A stretch of 64,000 nucleotides of DNA, taken from Limosilactobacillus sp. (GTDB lineage Bacteria; Bacillota; Bacilli; Lactobacillales; Lactobacillaceae). The translations under genes were made by a program, and so were the position numbers. The stretch covers positions 1,116,001 to 1,180,000 of the forward strand of contig NZ_JAKVPE010000001.1 in NCBI RefSeq assembly GCF_022482365.1, given 5' to 3'. This document shows positions 10,932-20,900 of this stretch, in pieces (within the stretch, counting starts at the first letter, position 1; every line of letters starts with the position of its first letter). Under the pieces are notes generated by a model. That model had not been told where the DNA came from. It saw only the letters and a list, made by a program, of their open reading frames with translations, and did not search any database.

Positions 10932-13900
10932 TTAGTCGCGCTTCTTGCGCTTGCCAAGGCCCAGCAGACCGAACATGCCAAGCAGAGCACCCATCCCCGC
11001 TACGGCAGCGGAGGAATCGTTGCCGGTTTGCGGCAGCTTGTTTTGGGTGGTCTTCTGTTGAGCTTGTGGCTGAGCTGCCGGTTCTTGTCCCGGTACGCTC
11101 GGCTGGTTAACAGTCGTTGGCTGCGTCGGTTGGCTCGGCTCTGTTGGCTGACTTGGACTCGTCGGCTGACTTGGTTCTGTCGGCTGGCTCGGACTTGTCG
11201 GTTGACTTGGATTCGTCGGTTGACTCGGTTCCGTCGGCTGGCTCGGACTCGTCGGTTGACTCGGCTCCGTTGGCTGGCTTGGACTCGTCGGTTGACTCGG
11301 CTCCGTCGGCTGACTCGGGCTTGTCGGTTGACTTGGCCCCGTCGGCTGTTCCGGCTGGTTAAGCTTATAGACGTAGGTCACGTCGACGTTTGACCTGTTG
11401 ATCGTGCCAGACTCAGCCGCACCAGTCGTCTTGTCGTAGTCGTAGGTCTGACCGTTGAAGGTGATGGTGCTTTTCTTTGCTGGCGCTGCGTCGTAATGGT
11501 CGCCATCTTTGTAATCAGCACCCAGAACTGCTGGATCCTTGATCACGGCGTTATTCTCATCAACATAGTGCACCGTGACCGTGTACTTCTGTTCTACTGG
11601 CGCAGTCCGGTGCGTGAAGTGCGCGATGAAGTTCTGATCAGTTGTGTAGTCCGCATCAAAATTTCCGTACTGAACATCACGCAATTGTGCCCCATCAAGT
11701 TTTTCTGCGCTCTGCGGGTCAGTTCCCACGGTCACTCCAACAAAATCGTAGCCAGAGAAGTCATAGCCGGCCGGAATGGTGAACGAAATCTTTCCATTAC
11801 TATTGCCTTTGGCGGACAGTGCCGGCAGGGTGTCAATGAACTTTTCGTCGGTATCATCGTAGAAACGCAGTGAGGCAACCTGATCTCCGTAAGATGCGTA
11901 GGTCAGCGTGATAATCTGCGGTTGCGGATCGAGATTCAGTTGGTTGCTGTTATCATACTTCGTCTCATCGTAGACCCAGGTTGAGGAACCCGATGTCACA
12001 AGCTGACGATGATTCTCACTCGTATCAATTGAAGATCCGTCAAGTCCGTCAATCTCAATCTCAAACGGTGATTGGTCGGCCCCGTAACCACTACTAGTCA
12101 GTTCGAAGGTAGCTTCGTTTCCACCAGTCTCGTTGTAACCCGTGGTTAAGAAATTCAAAATCCTCAATAGTTGCCGATCCACATTGTCTCCTGCCGCATT
12201 TTCCAGGTTATAGTGTGAAGTCTTATTGACTTTCAGCGTAACGGTGTGTGTCGTTCCCTGTGCATCGGTCACTTTATATGTAACTTCACTGATATAGTAG
12301 CCTTCCCGTGTATACAAACTTGGTCCATTATCCCAAGACGTACTCTCACTAAATTTATTGCTAGCTTCGCCTTGTTCCAATTTGATAAGAGGATCTGCCG
12401 AATTGCCTTGTACTTTAAAGTAGCCCGTCCCCGATTGATCGGCTTCCGTAGTCGTCTTTGGCAGTGCGTATTGTTTTGTAGTCTCATTATCCGCGTATGG
12501 ATCGTTATCGCTCAAAATGTAGAGCGTCTGCTTTGGGGCAACAGCAGTATAGATCACAATGAAGTTCTGGGTGTAGAAGCCAGCAATATTATCAGCTGTC
12601 GCCACCGCATCCCAGTCATCTTCATCATCATACTTTGGATGAGCTTTCAGGGCATCACTTAAGCTATCGTAGACTTCACCACTCTGCACTGTTTGTTTCA
12701 AAAACGGAACATCTAATTTTTTAAGCAGTGTGGCTTGATCATCCTTGCCTTCACTATTGACAAGGTTAACTAATGATTCACCAAAATAGTAAACCTGATA
12801 AGTGTAACCTTCCTTCTTCAGAATATTATTGGCCTTTGTATCATTGGCCTTTGTATCATCGGTCTTTTTGAACTCGATATACTCTTTTACTGTCCCGTCA
12901 GCGTTGCCTCCATCTGAAGATTCTACAATTTCGTTATCTGTTGCAGCGCTTCCTTCCGAGTTCGGCACCATCGTAATCAAGTTGGCATGGCTGATGCTCT
13001 GAATCGTGACTTTCGCCGAATCCTTATCGCCTGGATTAACCGGATATGGATTCAGCACATTACTTGCCCAGGCAATCGACGAAGACCAGGCCGTCTTGCC
13101 CGCATCGGTCTTAAAGGTTGGATCGTTTCCGGACAGGATGATGCCGTAAATATCATTACCCGGCATCTCGTCAATCGTCGTCAGGACCATTCTGACCTTT
13201 GACCAATCCGTCACCTGATCGGCGGTGACAAAGCCATAATGGTTGATTGGGTCAGAATCTTTTGCAATCGTGCTCAGGTCCGGAAGACTTTCTGCCAACA
13301 GGTAGTAATTCTGGACACCAGCAGTAACGTTCTGTTGGGTCAGCATGTTCTTAACCGTCACCGGACCAGTGAGCGCCATGTCGTACTCCGACTTGCCATC
13401 CCACGTCCCCGGAACAACGGAAGCGATTTTCAGGGCTAAGAGCGTATCTTTTTGTGCGTTAACTATGGTATTTTCAAAACTCAGCTCATCGGTTCCCCAA
13501 CTGGTCGAAAGGCTTGCCTTCTTAAAGTCGCCGCCCTGATTCCCCTTACTAAAGGAAGTCGTGCGCGTCGCGAAGGTGGTCATAATTGTCCACAGGCCAC
13601 CATCAGTCGTCTTGCTCCCATGGCTTTCCGAGGCTTTCTGCAAATTAGTCTCAGTCATCTCGCCCAGGTAAACCTTAAAGTCACTTTTTTCATTTTTCTC
13701 GGTGACCAGGCTGGAATTATTGAGCCAGATGTTGATGCCGCCTTGCTTAAAGGTCCCAGTAATTGTTAGAACCGTCCGGCCGTCCGCATTGATTGATTTT
13801 TCAACCTGTCCATCGGCTGGCAGATATTGAACATAGCTAAGGTTCGTGTTGCTTGGCAAAACAACGTTAAAAGTCAGCTTCTCGGCTGTCGATTTCTTAA

Positions 13901-15887
13901 CGTGGATGTCAATGTAACCGGCATTTGCATAGCCTGGATTTGTGTTCCGTTCATCGACAGTAACGTCAATATTATTTTCAACAGGATCAGGCGCCTTTTT
14001 GACGACTTCCTGCTCAATGGACTTTTCGACGCTTTCACCCATGCCGGCCGCGCTGACCGTCAGGGTCGTCTTCAGTTTGTCGCCAACCTTGACCTTGGTC
14101 GTATCCAGTGTCCCCTTTAGGTAGAGGTTGCCCACTGTCTTGTACGCCCCCATGTCGTCCACCACAATGTCGACACTGGTAATCGTTTTTCCACCGCTGA
14201 CTTGTTCAGTCATCGCACCGATGCTGGTAGTGGCCCCCGTGACCGTGCTGCCGTCACTCAGGTGCAGAGTGTAATTAAACGGTTGCCGATTGCCAGAAGT
14301 ACCGACTTCGGTGATCTTCATCCCGTCCGGAATCGTGATGGTTGCCTGAACATTCTTCAACGCATACGGAGCCGCACCAAAGGAAATATTCTGGTTCAGG
14401 TTATGACTCTGCGCTTTGTCAATGTACGTTACCGGCTTGCTTCCATCGTACTCATCCGGATCAATATCCAGAGTCAGGGCAGATGGCTGCGGTTCATTGG
14501 TGCTTCCCGACTCCTTGCCTATGATATAAACGTACGGCGCATGTTCTGCCGAATAACTCTTCGTCGTCCCCTGGTCATTGGTGTATTCCGTCAGAGTCGG
14601 ATATTTTCCCGCTGCTAAAAGAGTCTCATGGCCTGGGACATCCATCCTAAATTGCCCCACCAGAGAGAAGTCAGTATTAAAGTGAATTCGAGCGTTAGCC
14701 AGCATTTCATTAGTCGACTTAGGAATCGTGATCTTAACCGTGCCATCTTCCTCCTGATTGATGGTGGCGTGGCAAGTGTCAAAAAGATTCTTTTGGTACT
14801 TACTATTCTTAGTCAGCTCCTCGTTCAGCTGGAAATGCTCTGGCATAGTGATAGTGATCGTAGTTCCGTGGTTGAATTCCAGTGGGAACTCGGCGTTCAT
14901 CTTCCACTGATAGTCAGTATTAGCATTCAGCCGCGCATTTGTAACGCTCGTGCCGTCCATGGTATAGATGGAAGTTACATAATCATAACCAAATGTATTG
15001 TTGTTCCACTTCAGCTTGATTGTTGGCGCGTCCAAGTTGAGTTTATAGTCCACTTCATCAATCTGTTTATCGTTCTTGTACAGATAGATCTTCCCGGTGA
15101 ACTGCCCCGTCGAATGCAGGATCTTTTTGTTAAGGTTCTCATCATTAAGGGTAATCGTAAACGGCTGGTTGAAGCTCACCTTTTTGGTAACTTTATCGGT
15201 AAGGACCCACTGTTTTTTTACAGCATCATGGGTCAGCGTGGCCGTACCGTACCCGCTTTGATCGTTGTCGTCACCTTGGAAGTCACCGTAAGCAATGTTA
15301 TAGCCCGAACTAGTATTGTATTCGCTGGTAACATCGAATCCCTCACCAGTCTCCGGAATGACGATCTTAAAGACATCGCCCTCCTTAGTATCACTTGTCT
15401 TAAAGCGCAGTTTGATTGTTTTGTTCCCGAAGTTAATCGTATCGGTACCGTCAAACGCCAGCAAGTGTTCTTCATCCTGCTGCGGCGTGGCCGAACCTTC
15501 CGTGGACGGTGCTGCGGCCGGCGTATCCGCGGCTGCATCGCTATCCGCTAGAGTGGCAGTCGACGAACTAGCTGATGAATCGGCAGCACTGCTCGTCGCA
15601 CTGCCGGTGCTGTTAGCCTGTTCTAAAGAAGCCGCCTGGCTGTTGCCCGACGGTTGACTACTGTCATTCTGTGATTGCAGCGCCACTTCATTAGAATTTA
15701 ATGAGTCAGAACCGGTGGTCACCGTTGCTTGCTCATTATTTGCGGTCGTATCCGCCTGCGCTGTAGTTGTCGTAGTTCCTAAGTACAAGGTTGTACCTAA
15801 CAGGACTGAAACAGTCCCGATTGACAATTTTCGCAGGCTAAACCGCTGTTTTTGGTTAGCACTGTCTAAAAATTGATTTCTCTTCAT
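10932..15887 (-). CDS. YSIRK/LPQTG cell-wall-anchored adhesin with a C-terminal MucBP domain
   Basis: A 1,651-residue intact surface protein. The start at 15887 follows a GGAGGAGGAAGG site. Residues 15-45 form a YSIRK signal peptide (RFSLRKLSIGTVSVLLGTT) ending in AQAD. A Ser/Ala-rich linker leads into an Ig-like adhesin head (FGNKTIKLRFKTSD and following), resembling the N-terminal folds of Gram-positive matrix-binding adhesins. Further beta-rich repeat domains follow, then a MucBP-like unit (YTVTVHYVDENNAVIKDP) near residue 1490, a 12-residue Pro/Thr/Ser stalk repeat, LPQTG, a membrane helix and KRKKRD. The last roughly 150 bp are nearly identical to the end of the first adhesin, which implies duplication or gene conversion. 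The ligand is unknown; mucus is the likeliest guess. Confidence 0.93.
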   Translation of the reverse strand: MKRNQFLDSANQKQRFSLRKLSIGTVSVLLGTTLYLGTTTTTAQADTTANNEQATVTTGSDSLNSNEVALQSQNDSSQPSGNSQAASLEQANSTGSATSSAADSSASSSTATLADSDAAADTPAAAPSTEGSATPQQDEEHLLAFDGTDTINFGNKTIKLRFKTSDTKEGDVFKIVIPETGEGFDVTSEYNTSSGYNIAYGDFQGDDNDQSGYGTATLTHDAVKKQWVLTDKVTKKVSFNQPFTITLNDENLNKKILHSTGQFTGKIYLYKNDKQIDEVDYKLNLDAPTIKLKWNNNTFGYDYVTSIYTMDGTSVTNARLNANTDYQWKMNAEFPLEFNHGTTITITMPEHFQLNEELTKNSKYQKNLFDTCHATINQEEDGTVKITIPKSTNEMLANARIHFNTDFSLVGQFRMDVPGHETLLAAGKYPTLTEYTNDQGTTKSYSAEHAPYVYIIGKESGSTNEPQPSALTLDIDPDEYDGSKPVTYIDKAQSHNLNQNISFGAAPYALKNVQATITIPDGMKITEVGTSGNRQPFNYTLHLSDGSTVTGATTSIGAMTEQVSGGKTITSVDIVVDDMGAYKTVGNLYLKGTLDTTKVKVGDKLKTTLTVSAAGMGESVEKSIEQEVVKKAPDPVENNIDVTVDERNTNPGYANAGYIDIHVKKSTAEKLTFNVVLPSNTNLSYVQYLPADGQVEKSINADGRTVLTITGTFKQGGINIWLNNSSLVTEKNEKSDFKVYLGEMTETNLQKASESHGSKTTDGGLWTIMTTFATRTTSFSKGNQGGDFKKASLSTSWGTDELSFENTIVNAQKDTLLALKIASVVPGTWDGKSEYDMALTGPVTVKNMLTQQNVTAGVQNYYLLAESLPDLSTIAKDSDPINHYGFVTADQVTDWSKVRMVLTTIDEMPGNDIYGIILSGNDPTFKTDAGKTAWSSSIAWASNVLNPYPVNPGDKDSAKVTIQSISHANLITMVPNSEGSAATDNEIVESSDGGNADGTVKEYIEFKKTDDTKANDTKANNILKKEGYTYQVYYFGESLVNLVNSEGKDDQATLLKKLDVPFLKQTVQSGEVYDSLSDALKAHPKYDDEDDWDAVATADNIAGFYTQNFIVIYTAVAPKQTLYILSDNDPYADNETTKQYALPKTTTEADQSGTGYFKVQGNSADPLIKLEQGEASNKFSESTSWDNGPSLYTREGYYISEVTYKVTDAQGTTHTVTLKVNKTSHYNLENAAGDNVDRQLLRILNFLTTGYNETGGNEATFELTSSGYGADQSPFEIEIDGLDGSSIDTSENHRQLVTSGSSTWVYDETKYDNSNQLNLDPQPQIITLTYASYGDQVASLRFYDDTDEKFIDTLPALSAKGNSNGKISFTIPAGYDFSGYDFVGVTVGTDPQSAEKLDGAQLRDVQYGNFDADYTTDQNFIAHFTHRTAPVEQKYTVTVHYVDENNAVIKDPAVLGADYKDGDHYDAAPAKKSTITFNGQTYDYDKTTGAAESGTINRSNVDVTYVYKLNQPEQPTGPSQPTSPSQPTEPSQPTSPSQPTEPSQPTSPSQPTEPSQPTNPSQPTSPSQPTEPSQPTSPSQPTEPSQPTQPTTVNQPSVPGQEPAAQPQAQQKTTQNKLPQTGNDSSAAVAGMGALLGMFGLLGLGKRKKRD
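11114..11358 (-). repeat. Tandem 36-bp repeats encoding SQPTSPSQPTEP stalk units
   Basis: Alternating SQPTSP and SQPTEP units, about six to seven copies with small variants, lie between the MucBP domain and the LPQTG anchor of the second adhesin. Confidence 0.85.
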
Positions 15888-16126
15888 TTTCCTTCCTCCT
15901 CCACCCGATAAATAGTTATTGTTATGCCACTTTTATTATATCATAGGCCATTTTCTCCCCGCCACCACTTTCTGAAAGCGTTTCACGAAATGCGTAATTT
16001 TTCACTAAATTTCTCTTTTTCGTTATTGGACGATAATCGTTATTTTTCTCTTCAACTGATTCATTATTCGATCACACTTAAGGCAAAATTCACAAATTTT
16101 AAATTAGATTTTTTTAATAAAGCCTC
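15888..16126. other. Intergenic region: adhesin promoter side and approach to the brnQ promoter
   Basis: AT-rich region between the divergent adhesin (minus) and brnQ (plus) genes. No coding sequence is credible. It contains the adhesin ribosome-binding site and the ACCCGATAAAT motif at 15903-15913 shared with the cruciform upstream of the first adhesin. Confidence 0.5.
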
Positions 16127-16155
16127 TTGCATTTTCTAATCAGGCCTGCTATATT
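16127..16155 (+). promoter_or_regulatory. Promoter of the T-box/brnQ transcript
   Basis: A TTGCAT -35 box (16127-16132), 17-bp spacer and TATATT -10 box (16150-16155) lie directly ahead of the T-box leader. Confidence 0.65.
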
Positions 16156-16187
16156 TAATGACAATCAATTCAACGTACAATGCAAAC

Positions 16188-16448
16188 ACGATGAATCGGA
16201 GAGTAGTGTGACCGCGCATCGCACAGGGAGCCCGGTAAGTGAGAACGGGTGGAGGCGCGCTCAGATGAAAGTAGCCGAGGAGTGGCTGGGGCGATCGCCA
16301 AGCGAGAGTTCCAGCCGGGTGCGCCCGTTACAGCGTCAACGTATACTGCGGTGTACGGGGTGAGGTGCTGCTAGTGATGGCAGCACGAATAAAGGTGGTA
16401 ACACGTGAAAACGTCCTTTTCGACAACTGTCGGAAGGGACGTTTTTTT
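16188..16448 (+). promoter_or_regulatory. T-box riboswitch controlling brnQ
   Basis: The leader contains the conserved T-box sequence AAAGGTGGTAACACG at 16391-16405, followed by a 15-bp intrinsic terminator (16410-16443) and a T7 run. Upstream are the expected complex stems: an AGGGAGCC/GTGAGAAC Stem I region, a GGCTGG/CCAGCC stem and a GTGCTGC/GCAGCAC stem III. Uncharged tRNA binding should favour the antiterminator and switch on the downstream amino-acid transporter. A branched-chain amino acid tRNA is expected from the downstream gene. The triplet CTC at 16260-16262 (Leu) sits near where the specifier should be, but I could not fold Stem I well enough to assign it. Confidence 0.9.
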
Positions 16449-16486
16449 GTACGTTGAAATTCTATTTTGAGGAAGGACTTGTTGAT

Positions 16487-17854
16487 ATGGAAACAAAGCT
16501 GGATACACGTAAGACAATCATTATCGCATCACTGATTTTTGGAATGCTCTTCGGGGCCGGGAACCTGATCTTTCCCGTTCACCTCGGGCAAATGGCGGGC
16601 GGCCACTGGCTCTCTGCGAGTAGTGGCTTCCTGATCTCCGGGGTGCTGCTCCCACTGATGGCCCTGCTCGCCATCAGCATCACCAATTCAAACGGGATCT
16701 ATGACTTGGCGCTGCCCAACGGCCACCGCTACGCCCTGATCTTTTTGATCCTGATTCATGCCACCCTGGGGCCACTCTTCGCGACCCCACGGACGGCCAC
16801 CGTTCCCTACGCCATCGGGATCACGCCGCACCTCTCCGCGAGTAGCAACCACATCGGCCTGCTGATCTATTCAGCAATTTTCTTCGCCCTGGTTTACTTC
16901 TTCTCTACCAAGCAGGGCCGGATCACCGACCTGATCGGGCGCCTGTTGAACCCAGCCTTTCTGCTCTTGCTCTTCATCATTTTTCTGCTAGCATTTATTC
17001 ATCCCCTGGGTTCCGCCGCTTCTGGCACCATCACCGCCGCCTACCAGAAGGCCGCCTTCACCAACGGCTTCCTGCAGGGTTACAACACGATGGACGGCTT
17101 GGCATCCCTGGCCTTCGGGATCACCGTTATCATGGCAATCCGCAGCTTCGGCATTAAGCGTGAAAAAACGATCTCACTGGCCGTTGCCAAGAGCGGCCTG
17201 CTCGGCATGGCCGGCATCGCCATCATCTACCTCGGCCTGACCTGGCTGGGGGCTACCAGTCTCCGCCACTTCAGCCTGGCTGCCAACGGCGGGACCACGC
17301 TGAGTCAGATTGCCCACTACTACATGGGGACCGCGGGTGACGCCATCCTCGCCACCCTGGCGACGATTACCTGCATGACCAGTGCGATGGGCTTGGTTGT
17401 TGCCTTCTCCCAGGACTTCCACCGGCGCTTCCCACGGATTTCCTACAAGGCCTTCCTGCGGTTTAACTGCCTCCTGTCCTTCCTGATTGCAAACATGGGA
17501 CTGAACCAGATCATCGCCTGGTCGACGCCGGTTCTGATGTTCCTCTACCCACTGGCAATCACTCTGATCATCCTCGGAATCACCTCGCCGCTCTTCCACT
17601 CCGATCCGCTGGTTTACCGGATTACGACTGGCCTGACGCTGATCCCCGCCATCTTCGACATGATCAACGCCACCCCGGCCCTGATCCGCAACACCAGCTG
17701 GGCCCAAGCCATGATTGGTTTTGCCCAACACTACTTCCCGTTCTTCGCCAACGGTTTCGGCTGGCTGAGCTTCGGGATCGCCGGAATGCTGATCGGCCTT
17801 GGCATCCACGCACTGCGGGGCAAGGCGTTCGGCTTACGGACGAGCGAAGACTAA
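16487..17854 (+). CDS. brnQ: Branched-chain amino acid transport system II carrier protein (BrnQ)
   Basis: A 455-residue polytopic membrane protein of the LIVCS family, about 12 hydrophobic segments, importing Leu, Ile and Val with a cation. The start region TIIIASLIFGMLFGAGNLIFPVHLG is the characteristic BrnQ N-terminus (AGNLIFP). The ATG at 16487 is chosen because GAGGAAGGA lies at 16469-16477. An upstream in-frame ATG at 16454 overlaps the leader terminator zone and has no site. Regulated by the T-box ahead of it, so expression should follow depletion of charged branched-chain tRNA. Monocistronic; a bidirectional terminator follows. Confidence 0.95.
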   Translation: METKLDTRKTIIIASLIFGMLFGAGNLIFPVHLGQMAGGHWLSASSGFLISGVLLPLMALLAISITNSNGIYDLALPNGHRYALIFLILIHATLGPLFATPRTATVPYAIGITPHLSASSNHIGLLIYSAIFFALVYFFSTKQGRITDLIGRLLNPAFLLLLFIIFLLAFIHPLGSAASGTITAAYQKAAFTNGFLQGYNTMDGLASLAFGITVIMAIRSFGIKREKTISLAVAKSGLLGMAGIAIIYLGLTWLGATSLRHFSLAANGGTTLSQIAHYYMGTAGDAILATLATITCMTSAMGLVVAFSQDFHRRFPRISYKAFLRFNCLLSFLIANMGLNQIIAWSTPVLMFLYPLAITLIILGITSPLFHSDPLVYRITTGLTLIPAIFDMINATPALIRNTSWAQAMIGFAQHYFPFFANGFGWLSFGIAGMLIGLGIHALRGKAFGLRTSED

Positions 17855-17865
17855 TTGCATTTTAA

Positions 17866-17903
17866 GAAAAAGTCTCTAGAGCACACGCTCTGGAGACTTT
17901 TTT
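17866..17903. terminator. Bidirectional intrinsic terminator between brnQ and the third adhesin
   Basis: AAAAAGTCTCTAGAGC pairs with GCTCTGGAGACTTTTTT around a 4-nt loop. Runs of A and T on both sides make it effective for both convergent genes. Confidence 0.88.
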
Positions 17904-17915
17904 GGTTACAAAAGT

Positions 17916-20900
17916 TTACAGTCGCTTTCTGGAACCTAGCAAGCCAATTAAGCCAGCCGCGCCAAGTAGAAGACCAACGCAAACCCAGGCGCTGGTATGA
18001 TTACCGGTTTGTGGAAGCTTTTGCTTGTTATTGGCGTTTGTTGCTACGCCCAGCAATGGCGTCTTGACCGCGGGGTCGCTGCTCAGCTGAGAAGGCTTAT
18101 GTGTTGCGAGTTGCGGTGCAGAATTTCGAACGGCCGGCTGGGTCGGTTGACCGGATTGCGACAAGGACGCTGATGGCGTTGTTGTCGGAATACTTGGCAC
18201 CGAGGATTGCGTTGATGAGTTCGGTGTCGAAGTGCTCGGTGCCGTTGGCTGGCTGATTGGCTGCTCAGAAACCTGTGAATCCGGAGCGGTCGGTTGTGCC
18301 GATGACTGAGAGCCTGGATTCGTCGGCTGCGCTGAAGGAGCCGTTGGTTGTTCCGTCGGCGTCGAAGCTTGGGAATTTGGATTCATTGGCTGTTCCGTCG
18401 GCTGAGTTGCCGGTGCCGAAGCTTGCGAGCTTGGATTCGTTGGCTGCGCTGATGAGGTCGTTGCCTGTGAGCTTGGGTTCGTCGGTTGGGCTGATGGCGT
18501 CGAGGCCTGTGAGCTTGGATTCGTCGGCTGGGCTGATGGCGTCGAGGCTTGCGAACTCGGACTCGTCGACTGTGCCGGTACGGAATCAGCCGCATACACT
18601 ACCGTTACCACTTGATCCGCTGACTGATGGTTTACCCCCTGCAAAGCTTTAACGCTGTTAGTTGCCGGATCGAGAACGTTTTGACCATTGGCACCCTTAG
18701 CTGAGGCAACGTGGTAACCAGCAATGCTCGGGTTAACAACAGCCTTAAAGTCACCCTGGTCCGTAGTGGTCCCTTCCAGATGCCAGCTGAGAGGACCATC
18801 TTTTTGCAAAACCAGGTCCCTGGAGCCTGTTCCTTCAAAGGGCAAAACTTGGGTGTGATTCTTGGCAGCCTGTTGACCATTATCATACCGATAGTGGATC
18901 GTTTCAGTGACCGTCTTAGTGCGACTAATCGGTGTCGTTTCGTGTTTAAAGTGGATCGTAAAGTCCTGGTTAGTCTTTGTATCACTGTCGAACGTGCCAA
19001 AGATCGTTGACCAGTCCGCACCGGATAAAGTTGCATGTATATTATCATTAGTCGTTTTAGCTAATTGATAGTGGTGCTGTTCGAACTGATTTATCAAATT
19101 GCCAATACTACTAAAGACAATTGCAGCGCCGCTATCACCACTAGTGGTTAGCGCTGGATGAATATTTTCACCGGTTGTATCATCCAAAAAGTTCAAGCTT
19201 GCGGTTTGCTGATCAGCTTTCTTATTTTCATTATAGGTGACGGTTTTTATGATATTCAGATTGCTATTGTAGTTATCGTTCGTAACGGTCACCGTCTGCT
19301 CAGGGACAGTAGCAATGTCTGGAGTGTAGCCAGCAATCGTGGGAGATGGAACGGCGTCAAAGCTTTGTGGTGCTGTCCATTTGCCATAAGAGGTCTTGTT
19401 GGTAACGAGATCCTTGGTTCTGCTTTGCTTGAAAGTCAGCTTCTTGGTGTAATCCGAATGTGCTTGACCTTGGTGCCCGTCAGCATATTTGTAATGGATC
19501 GTTTCGGTCACCGTCTTAGAACGACCATCAACTGGCATCGTTGCATGTTTAAAGTGAATCGTAAAGGCTTGGTCAGTCTTTGTGTCGCTGTCAAATGCGC
19601 CGAAGATCGTTGCCCAGTCCGTACCAGATAAAGTTGCATGTGTATTATCGTTCGTTACCTTTGCAAGCTCGTAATGCTTTTGCTTTAACTTGTCTATTTG
19701 ACTGTTAACATCCATAAAGGTAATCGGTGTATTGCTATCGCCGCTGGCAGTCAGCTCGCCAGCCAAGCTTGTCCCATTTTCATCATCATCCACGAATTTT
19801 AACGTCGCCTTTTGTTGGCTCGAAGTCCGTTTGAGGTAAATGATGAACTGAGTTGGTCCGTTGCTGCTAAGCTTACCAAAATCATAACTACCGATCTTGG
19901 TTGGGTCAAAATTAATCAAGGTTGTTTGTTGGCCGTCCAATACACTGACGGCCTTTACAAATTGGTATCCGCTCAGCTGACTGTAGGCATTCTGTGCTCC
20001 GCTGAATTTAATTTGATTAGCCCAGAAACTCTGGTCTTGGATATCCGAGCTCAGCTTTTGCCCCGAGTCAACGTCCTCAAACGATAAAGTGGCAGTTACT
20101 AAGGCCGAAACATCCCCGCCGCCCGTGAGGTCGTTATTGCCAACGGTTCGAATGGTCGCTTGCCATGGGCCACCCCAGACACCTGAAGAAGTCTTTTGAC
20201 CATTCTTATAGGTTATAAATTGACCGGAAAACGGCTTAACCGTTTGTAAAGCTTTCATCAACGCTTCGTTGCTGGTCTTGGCTGCATTTACATCATCATT
20301 ACCACCACCATAGTTCGCGTTTTGAACGGTATGGGCGGCCGCTAAATCAGCTTGGTAGCTTTTAATGTCAGTAGGCATTGTAAAGCTGTTGGCCGATGCG
20401 GTCACTGGTCTAATGGCACCCTTCAACAAAATCTTTGCCGCGGGGTCGTCCGGCGTGGTGAGCTTAACATGATAAGTCACAATTTGGGTGTCCTGGTCGC
20501 TAGGATCGGTTGTAATTGTCCGTGTAACCGATACGTGAACCGTTGGCTTTTGCCCGGCGGTCTTGTTGACGGTTGCGTAAAGAGCTGCGTCATTAACTAA
20601 TTGGTTGGCTGGCAATTGGGTGTCCGGTGCAACCACTTCGTTCTCAATGGCCTGGGCAAGTTCCTCTGGTGAATCATAAGAATAGGTGATCTGTCCCGTT
20701 GGGTCGAGGTGGACCGCAATTTTGAGATCAAATTCATTCCCCAAGACATCCGTGGATAGTTCTGCGGCTTCAGAATTATACCAGTCAGTGGTAATGACAA
20801 CGGTCCCCCGGTTGTTCCAAGTCCGGTTAACTGATCCAATCGTTTCATATGATGCGTTATGGTTGGCAGTATCTGACTTCACTGCAGGATCAACATAGGT

